NCBI GenBank assembly: GCA_002784945.1
Contig: PFMD01000028.1
Coordinates: forward strand, 1 to 38,395
DNA: 38,395 nucleotides
Direction: 5' to 3'
Origin: Candidatus Kerfeldbacteria bacterium CG_4_10_14_0_8_um_filter_42_10
GTDB lineage: Bacteria; Patescibacteriota; Patescibacteriia; UM-FILTER-42-10
Part shown: in pieces, positions 25,168 through 33,615 of the stretch
How the letters are laid out: each line of letters begins with the position of its first letter
Position numbering within the stretch: position 1 is the stretch's first letter
Made by a program: the position numbers and the translations under genes
Notes under the pieces: generated by a model
Seen by the model: the letters and a program-made list of their open reading frames with translations, nothing else
Database searches by the model: none
What the model was told of the DNA's origin: nothing

Positions 25168-26763
25168 TTATTCAACCACTTCTCCCCCAAAAGCGTCAAG
25201 GGCATCTTTTAAGGAATCATCCGCTGGATTATCTTTGAGTTCTTTTATCTTAGGCGCGATTTTAGTTCTTAATTCTTCTTGTACGACACATTTAATTTTA
25301 AGCGGCGAACCGAACGTTTTCTCCAATGCCTCTTCGATAATGATTTTGTTCTTTCGCTCCCACACCAGGTCTAAATGAAACCGGTAACCGAACCCCAGAG
25401 TCAACACATCAGCCTCTAGACTTAGAATCTCGCTAACGCGCAAGGTTAAGGCTAAGGAATGGTTATATTTTCTTAATTCATTCAACAACTGATTCCATTT
25501 CTGCTTTATTTCAGAGAGTTTGATTACGGTCGCTGCTTTTTGAGCCGGTTTTTCCTTAACCGCAACGGGGCTTTTAAGAATTACTTTTGTTTTAATTTCC
25601 GGTTTTTTTGAGTTACTGATTTTAGGGGGTGGCGTCGGCTTAGCCAAAGAAGGCGGGGTTTCCGGAGATTCGATTATTTCTAAAACGGCTATTTCTAAAG
25701 GTAACTGAATGATTTCGGAATTGGTTTTTAAAAGCGGCTCTTTGCTTAAAAAAACGTTAATCCATTTCAAAAGCTGATTGGCGCTGGTCTTTTCCACAAT
25801 TTTATTCAACCTTTTCACCTGCTCCGAATCAAGCTCAATAGAAGAAAACTCCTCCAAAAGCGGGGAAACTTTCAGCAAAATCGCTTTTCTCAATATCTCA
25901 ATCACATTTTTAGTAAAATGCTTTATGCTAATCCCTTCTTCTACTAAACGATTGAGTAAACTTAAGGCTTGGGCCGCGTCATTGATAAACAGGTATTCTA
26001 ACAGCTCAATGACCAGCTTGGCATCAGAATGAGGAATAACCAGTTCGGCCAGATCAAAAGTGATTTCCTTTTCCCCTAAGGAAAAAATCTGGCCCAGCAT
26101 GCTCTCGGCGTCACGGACGCTTCCCTCAGATGATAAAGCAATTGCTTCCAGCACTTTTTCATCCACTTTAACTTTTTCCGCCTGGGCGATTCGGGAAAGG
26201 CGATCGATAATATCTTTCACTCCTACCTTTTGGAAATCAAAGCGCTGGCAGCGGGAAATAATGGTAGAAGGAACTTTATGCAGTTCGGTGGTGGCTAAAA
26301 TAAATACTACGTTTTCCGGCGGCTCTTCTATAGTTTTAAGCAGGGCGTTAAACGCCGAGAGGGAAAGCATGTGTACTTCATCAATAATGAACACTTTGTA
26401 TTTGCTGGAAACCGGCACCACGCGGGAATTATTAATAATGTTTTCCCGCACATTGTCTACGCCGGTATGCGAGGCGGCATCAATTTCAATCAGGTCCAAC
26501 GAGCGACCATTGTTTATTTCGGTACAAGAAGGGCACTGGTTACAAGGCTCTGCTTTTCCGGAGGCGCGTTTTTGACAATTCAACGCTTTGGCCACAAGGC
26601 GGGCTATAGTGGTTTTGCCAATGCCGCGCGGGCCGCTGAATAAATAAGCATGGGCAATCCGGCCGCTTTCCAGTTCATTGGTCAGCGTTATTTTAATGTG
26701 ATTTTGATCGACTATCTCACTAAAGGATTTCGGCCGATATTTTCGATAAAGTGTTGAGGGCAT
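25168..26763 (-). CDS. dnaX: DNA polymerase III subunit gamma/tau
   Basis: 531 aa; YRPKSFSEIVDQ, GPRGIGKTTIARLVAKALNC, CNQCPSC, EVHMLSLSAFNALLKTIEEPP. Confidence 0.97.
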   Translation of the reverse strand: MPSTLYRKYRPKSFSEIVDQNHIKITLTNELESGRIAHAYLFSGPRGIGKTTIARLVAKALNCQKRASGKAEPCNQCPSCTEINNGRSLDLIEIDAASHTGVDNVRENIINNSRVVPVSSKYKVFIIDEVHMLSLSAFNALLKTIEEPPENVVFILATTELHKVPSTIISRCQRFDFQKVGVKDIIDRLSRIAQAEKVKVDEKVLEAIALSSEGSVRDAESMLGQIFSLGEKEITFDLAELVIPHSDAKLVIELLEYLFINDAAQALSLLNRLVEEGISIKHFTKNVIEILRKAILLKVSPLLEEFSSIELDSEQVKRLNKIVEKTSANQLLKWINVFLSKEPLLKTNSEIIQLPLEIAVLEIIESPETPPSLAKPTPPPKISNSKKPEIKTKVILKSPVAVKEKPAQKAATVIKLSEIKQKWNQLLNELRKYNHSLALTLRVSEILSLEADVLTLGFGYRFHLDLVWERKNKIIIEEALEKTFGSPLKIKCVVQEELRTKIAPKIKELKDNPADDSLKDALDAFGGEVVE

Positions 26764-26875
26764 ATTTTTGGTTAGTAAACTAATCCTAGTTTAGCCTTTA
26801 TTTGAATCTTCTGCAATCCTGATTTAGCGTAATAAAAAAACCCGGTTAAGGATTATTTGCCTAATTAATTAGAAA

Positions 26876-26940
26876 TTGTTTTATTGTTATATTGTTAAAT
26901 TGTTGGAAAATACCAGTAAAAAACAATAAAACAATTTAAA
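26876..26940. repeat. ATTGTT-word inverted repeat, copy 2
   Basis: attgttttattgttatattgttaaattgtt ... aaacaataaaacaattt. Confidence 0.6.
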
Positions 26941-26981
26941 ACCTAATAAGCTAAAAAGCTACAAGCTAATCTCCTAACTTC

Positions 26982-27665
26982 CTAAATCCCAATATCCTCC
27001 AGTTTTTCCTTTTCCTTATCTTCTTCTCTGCTAGGTTCCAGTTTTTCCTCTTTTTTCTCCAGATTATCTTCGAGCTGTTCCAATTCTGTAACTATCACCG
27101 ACTCTGCTCTATTTTCAATCGCTCCTCCGCCTTTGACCACATTCTCTACGGCCGCCCAGTTAGACTGCTTATCCTTGGGGACTAAAATGACCACTTCATC
27201 TCCGGCTTCTCCTTTAAAATAAGTAATGCTGGCTAAAAGCACCTTATAGCCCTTCCCGCTGGCGACTACTCGATATTCGCCGGTTTGCTCGTCTTGGATC
27301 AGGCTTCCGATCAGGCGCCGTCGTTCTACCGGACCGATTTGTTTATAAACAAAAGAACCATCGTCAGAAATGGTTAATTTCAGCACATCACCCTCTACTA
27401 ATTTAGATTTAGAGGCGTAATTTGCCGGTACGTTGTATTGTTTTTCATCCGGGCCCACCATATTCAGCCCGTCAAATATTCCTTCTATTATTCTTCCGCC
27501 CCCCGCCACCTTTCCTACTATTTTTGCTTTGGAGGCCGGTGCGTCATTGACTTCAAAAAGATCGGCTCCTGCCGCTTCGCTTAACATCTGCTTGGCGGAA
27601 CGGATGGCTTCTTCAGCCGAATCGATCATTTGTTTTATTTGCTCTAATTTATTTTCGTCGATCAT
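26982..27665 (-). CDS. hypothetical protein, CPR-style conserved family
   Basis: 227 aa; IIEGIFDGLNMVGPDEKQYNVPANYASKSKLVEGDVLKLTISDDGSFVYKQIGPVERRRLIG; coiled acidic C-terminus. Confidence 0.8.
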   Translation of the reverse strand: MIDENKLEQIKQMIDSAEEAIRSAKQMLSEAAGADLFEVNDAPASKAKIVGKVAGGGRIIEGIFDGLNMVGPDEKQYNVPANYASKSKLVEGDVLKLTISDDGSFVYKQIGPVERRRLIGSLIQDEQTGEYRVVASGKGYKVLLASITYFKGEAGDEVVILVPKDKQSNWAAVENVVKGGGAIENRAESVIVTELEQLEDNLEKKEEKLEPSREEDKEKEKLEDIGI

Positions 27666-27860
27666 TTTTATTTTCCTCCCAGAATTTTATTATTTGTTAT
27701 ATTTTGATATTTTTTTGTTTTAATTTGTTTTTTATTTTATATTATTTCCGAACTGTTTTATTTTTATTGTGAATCTATTTTATCATACCTTAAAAATTAG
27801 TCAAAGAAAATTAAAAAGGCCCGCTGCGACAGGCTCGAAAAATGGCTCAATTTAGCCGTT

Positions 27861-28409
27861 TTAAAAACGGTAGCAATAGATCGAATTACTGGTTTCGGTC
27901 GGTTTACTAACCACGGCCGGTGTAAAAGCTTTTATCGGAAAAACATACGAGACAATTCGGCTATCCTTTTTCATTTCTTTTTTGAATTTTGATTCCAGTT
28001 TTTTTAGGCCATACGGGGTAAGGAAAAAAACAATAACATTCGCCTGACTGAAATCAGCTCGAAAAAAATCTTTGTATAAAATTTTTACTCGTCCCTTCAG
28101 CCTATGAACAAAAAAATTGTTCAAGAAGAAAAGTCTTATTCTAGAAACCAAATAAGGAATAAACGAGATTTCATATCCGATAAACTGAGCATCATAGCGT
28201 TTAGCCAGTTCCAGGGTCACTCGACCGTCGCCGGAACCCAATTCATATACTACTTCGTCTTTTTTTATTCCGGCCAGTTCTGTAATTCTCAGCAAATCTT
28301 TTTTTCGCGCCGGAACCCAAGGAGCGGCCCGATAGCTGGCCAAGGCCATGGTGCCAAATACCAGTAAGATTAACAAAAGTAAGCCAAAATGAAAAAATAG
28401 TTCAGACAT
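27861..28409 (-). CDS. membrane-anchored class I SAM methyltransferase (same architecture as 11812..12432)
   Basis: 182 aa; N-terminal TM, APWVPARKKDL, YELGSGDGRVTLELAKR, GYEISFIPYLVSRIR. Confidence 0.8.
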   Translation of the reverse strand: MSELFFHFGLLLLILLVFGTMALASYRAAPWVPARKKDLLRITELAGIKKDEVVYELGSGDGRVTLELAKRYDAQFIGYEISFIPYLVSRIRLFFLNNFFVHRLKGRVKILYKDFFRADFSQANVIVFFLTPYGLKKLESKFKKEMKKDSRIVSYVFPIKAFTPAVVSKPTETSNSIYCYRF

Positions 28410-28412
28410 TCC

Positions 28413-28496
28413 TATTGCTTTATTGTTATATTGCTAAATTGTTTTATTGTTTCTAAAAAATAACAATTCAACAATTTAGCAATATAACAATTTAAC
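28413..28496. repeat. ATTGTT-word inverted repeat, copy 3
   Basis: attgctttattgttatattgctaaattgttttattgtt ... aacaattcaacaatttagcaatataacaattta. Confidence 0.6.
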
Positions 28497-28523
28497 TATG
28501 CGACAGTTAAAATAACGATCGAG

Positions 28524-31055
28524 CTAAATTTTAATTTCCGTTGTTTCTTTCTTTTTAGATCGCTCTAAGATTTCCGATTCAATAATGTTTCTTTCCCTTC
28601 CGTATTTCAATCGGGAGAGTTCTTTAATCGCCGGCACCATTTCGGGATTGCCTTTAGGCAGAGTTCTTCCCTTTACGTTAAAGGGCCGCGCATGGCTGTT
28701 ATCGATCAAAAGCTTCAGATTAAAGGTATATTTGTCGACATTCATAACGTCATATTCATTGAATACCGGATCGAACTGCTTAGCAAAAAGCTCGGCGTCC
28801 TCCACTCCGACCCGATAAGCCGCAATGGTCCCCACATTGCCGAAAACAGCGTCTTTAATGCTGGTATCGGTACCCTGGACCAGCTGCCCGACATATTGAT
28901 GCGCCATGGTCAGGGAAAGCTTGTATTTACGGGCTTCCGAAAGGATTACCGCAATGCTTTCCGTAACATAGTTTTGGAACTCATCGATGTAAAGATAGAA
29001 CGGTTTGCGCTGTGATTCAGGGAGATCGACCCGGCTTAAAGCGGCCATCAAAATCTTTCCCACTATTACCAGCCCCAGAAGTTCCGCGTTTAAGTCTCCG
29101 ATCCTTCCTTTCGACAGATTGATCAATAAAATCTTGCCTTGATCCATTGCTTCCCTAAAGTTGAATCCGCTTTTCTGCTGGGCAATAATCGGGCGCATAT
29201 AGTCATTGGAGATAAAGGTGTTCAATTTGCTGGTGATGTAAGGAACCATATTGGCCAACGCCGCTTCACCGCCCGCTTTTTCTGCTTCTTCTTCCCAAAA
29301 TCTCTTTACCACAATGTTAGTGGTTTTAGTAAGTTTGTATTTTCGGTATTCCTTGTCGGCAAGGACGCGGGGAATTTCCAACAAGGTGGCACCGCTTTCC
29401 GGATCATCCATCACCAAAAGCATGGCATTGCGCATGTACTGTTCAAACATCGGGCCGCCGGTTTGAGCCAGATTATACAACTTGTCAAAAATCTTGATCA
29501 TCTCGTTAATCACAAAAGTTTTCTGTTCCGGGTATTTGGGATCATACTCCATCAAATTCAGCCCAATGGGTCTTTGCAAATCCGCCGGATCAAAATAAAT
29601 TACGTCTTCGGCCCTACTTTTAGGAACATTAGGCAAAACATATTCATCAATCAATCCGCCATGCGGATCGATTAGGCAGCAGCCGTCGCCATTCTGAATA
29701 TCCTGAACGGCCATGTTCGCCATGGTATAAGATTTTCCTGAACCCGTTTGTCCAATTATATAGATGTGTCTTTCCCGATCGTCTTTTTTGATTCGTACTT
29801 CCGTTTTTTGGCCGCGGTATTCGCATTCACCCAAAATCACTCCGGTTTTAGGTAAATTGTTTGGCGGGGGCGCTTTTTTGGCGCCGAGCCAGCGAATGTT
29901 GGGAGTTTCGGTGTAAGGCAGCGGCAAATGGTAAAGGCTGACCACTTCTTCGGTGTTTAAAATGAATGCGCGCTTTTCGTTAAAATTGCGATAAATAAAA
30001 TCATGAATCAAACGGGGATTATTGCCCACTTGCACCGCGTTAAAACCATTGCCGTATTCGTAGCCGGAATATTGGGAAAAGGAATCAATGATATTTCTAA
30101 GATATGCTTGCGCCTGATCTTTTCGTTTGGCCGAGACCACGATCCGGATATTCACATCGAATCCGGCCTTGCTGGTTTTTTCTTCCAGGGATTTTACGAT
30201 CTCTTCTTCCATGGGTGAAAGCTGATGCAGCTGCTGTTTTTGAAGCAGGTCGTCTTCTTTGGATTTATGAATAAAGAACATTTTAAACATTCCGCTTAAA
30301 AATCCGAGAAAACCGCGGCCGCCCGCCGCATTCAGTGCTTCTTGCAACTTTTTACCCTGTTGCATTTCGGAAGCGACTTTGGCCGGCCAAGCATGCCACG
30401 AGGCTCTGGCCGAGCGAAGAATGATTTGAATCGCTCCGCCTTCATCCGTTTGGAATTTAGAAAGCGAATTGGTAATGGCGTTCAACGGATCGGATTCCAA
30501 TTTTTGGTAAGTTCGAATTGGGAAAATATATTTTTTCTTGAGTCTCAGGTAGGCCGCCTGAATTATCCCTTGGGGCGTGAAAATATTGTAATCTTCCACC
30601 GGATCAATTTGCGCTTCAGGATAATGGGCGTGCAGCTGCTGTTCTAAGAAGCGCCGGAAATACTTGGGGCAGGTAACGTAAAAGGAAATCGCATTATCTT
30701 TTTCCTTAACTATTTCCAAGGCGAAGTGGTCTTGACGGCCATATAAAAAAGTCCGTAGTCCGCTTTGGGGTTTTAGGCCTCCCAAATTAGCGTATAAGTT
30801 TTCCGCCATGCCGATTAACTGTTTAAGCTCTTTTTCTTTATCCTCTTCTCTGGAAAATTCTTTCGGCACCATCACCAATAAAGTAACGTTATGAAACTCC
30901 TCTGGCAAATTATACTGCTTTCTTAAAATTTTCCTCACAATAAAAATTACGGCGGCAACTGCGAAAACGATTGCCGCAAAAATAATCAATCCGATCACTA
31001 CCGGATTAGAAAAAATTGATTCTCCCGTAACGGGATTAGGCAAAGTATTCGACAT
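28524..31055 (-). CDS. T4SS/HerA-like DNA-translocation ATPase, membrane-anchored
   Basis: 843 aa; N-terminal TM, IGQTGSGKSYTMANMA Walker A, GCCLIDPHGGLIDEYVLPNVP, FYLYIDEFQNYVTESIAVILSEARKYKLSLTMAHQYVGQL. Confidence 0.9.
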   Translation of the reverse strand: MSNTLPNPVTGESIFSNPVVIGLIIFAAIVFAVAAVIFIVRKILRKQYNLPEEFHNVTLLVMVPKEFSREEDKEKELKQLIGMAENLYANLGGLKPQSGLRTFLYGRQDHFALEIVKEKDNAISFYVTCPKYFRRFLEQQLHAHYPEAQIDPVEDYNIFTPQGIIQAAYLRLKKKYIFPIRTYQKLESDPLNAITNSLSKFQTDEGGAIQIILRSARASWHAWPAKVASEMQQGKKLQEALNAAGGRGFLGFLSGMFKMFFIHKSKEDDLLQKQQLHQLSPMEEEIVKSLEEKTSKAGFDVNIRIVVSAKRKDQAQAYLRNIIDSFSQYSGYEYGNGFNAVQVGNNPRLIHDFIYRNFNEKRAFILNTEEVVSLYHLPLPYTETPNIRWLGAKKAPPPNNLPKTGVILGECEYRGQKTEVRIKKDDRERHIYIIGQTGSGKSYTMANMAVQDIQNGDGCCLIDPHGGLIDEYVLPNVPKSRAEDVIYFDPADLQRPIGLNLMEYDPKYPEQKTFVINEMIKIFDKLYNLAQTGGPMFEQYMRNAMLLVMDDPESGATLLEIPRVLADKEYRKYKLTKTTNIVVKRFWEEEAEKAGGEAALANMVPYITSKLNTFISNDYMRPIIAQQKSGFNFREAMDQGKILLINLSKGRIGDLNAELLGLVIVGKILMAALSRVDLPESQRKPFYLYIDEFQNYVTESIAVILSEARKYKLSLTMAHQYVGQLVQGTDTSIKDAVFGNVGTIAAYRVGVEDAELFAKQFDPVFNEYDVMNVDKYTFNLKLLIDNSHARPFNVKGRTLPKGNPEMVPAIKELSRLKYGRERNIIESEILERSKKKETTEIKI

Positions 31056-31057
31056 TC

Positions 31058-31549
31058 TTACTCTCCTTTTTTCTTTTTGATTATCTCCAAAATCCGATCA
31101 GTCTTGATTTTGGTTTCTTGCTCTAAAAAGAATTTGTTTACTCCGGGAATCAATTTCAGCCAGTCGCCAATAAGCTGAATTACCTTTTTAGCCGTAGCTT
31201 TGGCGGTTTGGATTAGATTCTCAATCAGCGTAGCGGTTTCTTCGCCCTTTTGCCGAAAAAGAAGCTTCTGATTGGCATCCATGCTTTGATAAATATCAAC
31301 TAAATCCTCCGAGAGGATTTTTTCGATTTCCCTTCTAGTTTCGGACTTGGGAACAGCTATTGGGGTAGGAGTTGTGGCGGCGGGAACCGGTTGAGCCGAG
31401 GCCGCTTTTTGTTCTTCCTTAGCTATCTGTTTTTCCAGCTCGGCTAGATCCTTTTCCAATTCCACTTTTTTTTCGTCAGTTTCGGGAATAATTGGTCTTT
31501 CCGGAATAATTTCAGGCTTAGGCTGCTGTTCAAATTGTTGTTCAGGCAT
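31058..31549 (-). CDS. hypothetical coiled-coil protein
   Basis: 163 aa, P/E/K-rich; 2 nt from, and probably co-transcribed with, the ATPase gene. Confidence 0.75.
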   Translation of the reverse strand: MPEQQFEQQPKPEIIPERPIIPETDEKKVELEKDLAELEKQIAKEEQKAASAQPVPAATTPTPIAVPKSETRREIEKILSEDLVDIYQSMDANQKLLFRQKGEETATLIENLIQTAKATAKKVIQLIGDWLKLIPGVNKFFLEQETKIKTDRILEIIKKKKGE

Positions 31550-31710
31550 GATAAAAAATTAAAGCTCAAAGCGAAAAAAATTGAGATAATCTGCCGTTCT
31601 AATCTTTAAATTTAAACTTTTAACTCTAAACTTTGCACTTTTATAGTATATCATATTTTCCCGTTTTTTTCAACTTATTTCCTAAAATACCCCCTACCTA
31701 CTTAGTGGGA

Positions 31711-31739
31711 TTGACAAAAATTGAGATTAGGTATATATT
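31711..31739 (+). promoter_or_regulatory. sigma70-like promoter (TTGACA-17-TATATT)
   Basis: TTGACA 31711-31716; TATATT 31734-31739; about 220-nt 5'UTR before the CDS at 31967. Confidence 0.8.
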
Positions 31740-31966
31740 TATCTGTTAAAATTAAGCTGCTAAGTACCAAGTACTAAGAAGGAAAAAGCGACAGATATTT
31801 GCCGTCTCTTGATAGCAGACCCCGCTAGAAATCGGGTAGCGGAAAAAAGCCTGTTGGGATGAATACAACGGTGTTTTCTAAAGGGGTAAATATGTGTCAC
31901 TTTTAATGGGAAGATCATTCGAAAAAAAATAGACCAAAAATAGACCTCTGAAAGGGGGAAAGTAGC

Positions 31967-32908
31967 ATGAGAAGCTGGATTCTTCTGCCTCTGCTGGCAA
32001 GCGTCTTACTGCTGGCCGGTTGCGGAGCGCACAGTCACTTGGAGCGGATTGATCATAATACCTGGAATTTCCACTGGGAAGCCTACCGGATCGCCGATCC
32101 GCAAATCCTGGTAGACGTTTATCGCGCCCAGGAAAACATCACGGAAGAGGATTGGATGTTGTTCGACAACACCGCCTATTTCACGGTAATTCCAGGACAC
32201 CCGAAATTTGACGGCAACGTCACTTCAGTAAAGGTGTATCTGGACAATAACGGACCGGTTTTCGCCGCTAAAGGAGGTGCGGGATACCAATTTGGTATCA
32301 CCACTGCTTGGAGCGTAGGCGAAAATTTGTTCTACAACGTTATGCCCGGCAAACACACCGTGGTGGTTCAAGTCGAATGGCAGTCCTGGAAACCGTTCTG
32401 GTTTAAAGGACAACAAACCCGAGACCTGACCACCTGGACCTACGCCATCATTGACGTAGACCAATCGTATCTGGCCCGAATGGATACCGATCCCGGGCTG
32501 TTCCGTGCCGCTAAAAAGGATGAGCCGCAATTGCTGGTTACTTACCTGGGCCGGCTGATTAACGTTACGGAGAAAAAGCGAACTATGTTCGAAAACTCCG
32601 AGACGTACCTGGTAGCGGTTGGGAATGACGACGATGGATACGTCAAGGACGTCATCGTATATCTCAACAATGTCCGGATTCCGGTTCACAAAGAAGGCGT
32701 CCATTATACCTTCGGCGTGACTACCGGGTATGGCAGCGGCGGCAACTACTATTACAACATCGGTTCCGGTAATTACAAGTTCCGGATCGAAGTAGTAAAG
32801 GTCAAACCGCCGAAGCCGGTGGCCCAGCCGCCTGGACCAGATGGAGAGGTCTATTCGCAGTTCGTACATTCCGAACTTGAGGTGGATCCGACCTATTTAG
32901 GTTGGTGA
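31967..32908 (+). CDS. lipoprotein with two homologous internal repeats
   Basis: 313 aa; LLLAGC lipobox; repeat 1 PQILVDVYRAQENITEEDW..., repeat 2 PQLLVTYLGRLINVTEKKR...; SD agggggaaagtagcATG. Confidence 0.85.
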   Translation: MRSWILLPLLASVLLLAGCGAHSHLERIDHNTWNFHWEAYRIADPQILVDVYRAQENITEEDWMLFDNTAYFTVIPGHPKFDGNVTSVKVYLDNNGPVFAAKGGAGYQFGITTAWSVGENLFYNVMPGKHTVVVQVEWQSWKPFWFKGQQTRDLTTWTYAIIDVDQSYLARMDTDPGLFRAAKKDEPQLLVTYLGRLINVTEKKRTMFENSETYLVAVGNDDDGYVKDVIVYLNNVRIPVHKEGVHYTFGVTTGYGSGGNYYYNIGSGNYKFRIEVVKVKPPKPVAQPPGPDGEVYSQFVHSELEVDPTYLGW

Positions 32909-32927
32909 TCTGCTTCGCTTACCAAGA

Positions 32928-32973
32928 GGGCGTGCATCTCTATAATCTATAAATAGAGATGCCCGCCTTTTTT
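32928..32973 (+). terminator. Rho-independent terminator
   Basis: GGGCGTGCATCTCTAT...ATAGAGATGCCCGCC-TTTTTT. Confidence 0.85.
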
Positions 32974-32999
32974 CTTTATGGGATATCGCGCCTTCTGCC

Positions 33000-33031
33000 G
33001 GGTAGGCGGAGCGACGTCGCTCCGCCTACCC
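33000..33031. repeat. perfect 32-bp spacerless palindrome
   Basis: GGGTAGGCGGAGCGAC|GTCGCTCCGCCTACCC. Confidence 0.95.
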
Positions 33032-33107
33032 TTTATTACTTTTGACAGAATTGAATTATTGCGGTAGTTTAAATATAAGATTAGATCTTTTTCCTGGGAG
33101 GCGGCCC

Positions 33108-33278
33108 ATGTCAACAACAGGCTTGATAGTACTGGGGGTTATTTTCGCAGCACTTATCGCGGTGGCGCTCTGGGCGATCAAAAAACTCCCTAAGACAGAG
33201 GAGATGACTTCTGAGGACAGAGAAATCTGGGTCCAGGCTATGATGGTAGATCCGTTCCTCAACTATCCTGTACTCTGA
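33108..33278 (+). CDS. 56-aa single-TM small protein
   Basis: GGGAGGcggcccATG; MSTTGLIVLGVIFAALIAVALWAIKKLPKTEEMTSEDREIWVQAMMVDPFLNYPVL; TTGACA -35-like box at 33042; terminator follows. Confidence 0.7.
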   Translation: MSTTGLIVLGVIFAALIAVALWAIKKLPKTEEMTSEDREIWVQAMMVDPFLNYPVL

Positions 33279-33301
33279 TTATCTCTAAGGTTCTTCATGT
33301 C

Positions 33302-33329
33302 AGGCAGTTGCCCGCGCGACTGCCTTTTT
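33302..33329 (+). terminator. Rho-independent terminator
   Basis: AGGCAGT-tgcccgcgcg-ACTGCCT-TTTT. Confidence 0.8.
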
Positions 33330-33346
33330 CTTTATCAAATAATGAC

Positions 33347-33375
33347 TTGCAAAAAATCGTAAAGTGTGCTACAAT
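33347..33375 (+). promoter_or_regulatory. sigma70-like promoter (TTGCAA-17-TACAAT)
   Basis: Upstream of the IR-bounded ORF and corA. Confidence 0.65.
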
Positions 33376-33408
33376 ATAACCATAAAGTGCTAAAACAAAC
33401 ACAAAAAA

Positions 33409-33615
33409 ATGAATCCCGTTAGAAAAAACAAATTTTGGTTTACCTATAATATCCAACGCTTAGAAAATAAACACCGGCATACCGATTGCACTGCTTATTT
33501 ACGGAAGCGCTCTACGGAAAACAATCATTATTTTTCAATTTTCAGCAAAGGTCGAGAACTATTTTTTATTTATTTTGAAGCGTGTTTAAAGCGCTTCTTT
33601 TTTCTAACGGGATGA
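33409..33615 (+). pseudogene. degenerate, truncated GIY-YIG endonuclease-like ORF bounded by inverted repeats
   Basis: 68 aa; FWFTYNIQRLENKHRHTDCTAYLRKRSTENN...IYFEACLKRFFFLTG resembles the GIY-YIG layout (YxYILQSxxNxxFYTGCTxxLRKR...LIYYEACL) with the catalytic YIG replaced. Confidence 0.55.
33413..33613. repeat. perfect 16-bp inverted repeats (arms 33413-33428 and 33598-33613)
   Basis: ATCCCGTTAGAAAAAA / TTTTTTCTAACGGGAT. Confidence 0.95.

Noticed and set aside
26060-26575. 171-aa + strand ORF within dnaX
   Set aside because: Antisense shadow of dnaX motifs.
29139-29675. 178-aa + strand ORF within the T4SS-like ATPase gene
   Set aside because: Antisense to the conserved Walker-containing frame; no SD or domain.
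32225-32869. 214-aa minus-strand ORF opposite the repeat lipoprotein
   Set aside because: The + strand frame has signal peptide, lipobox, SD, promoter and terminator; the antisense frame has none.
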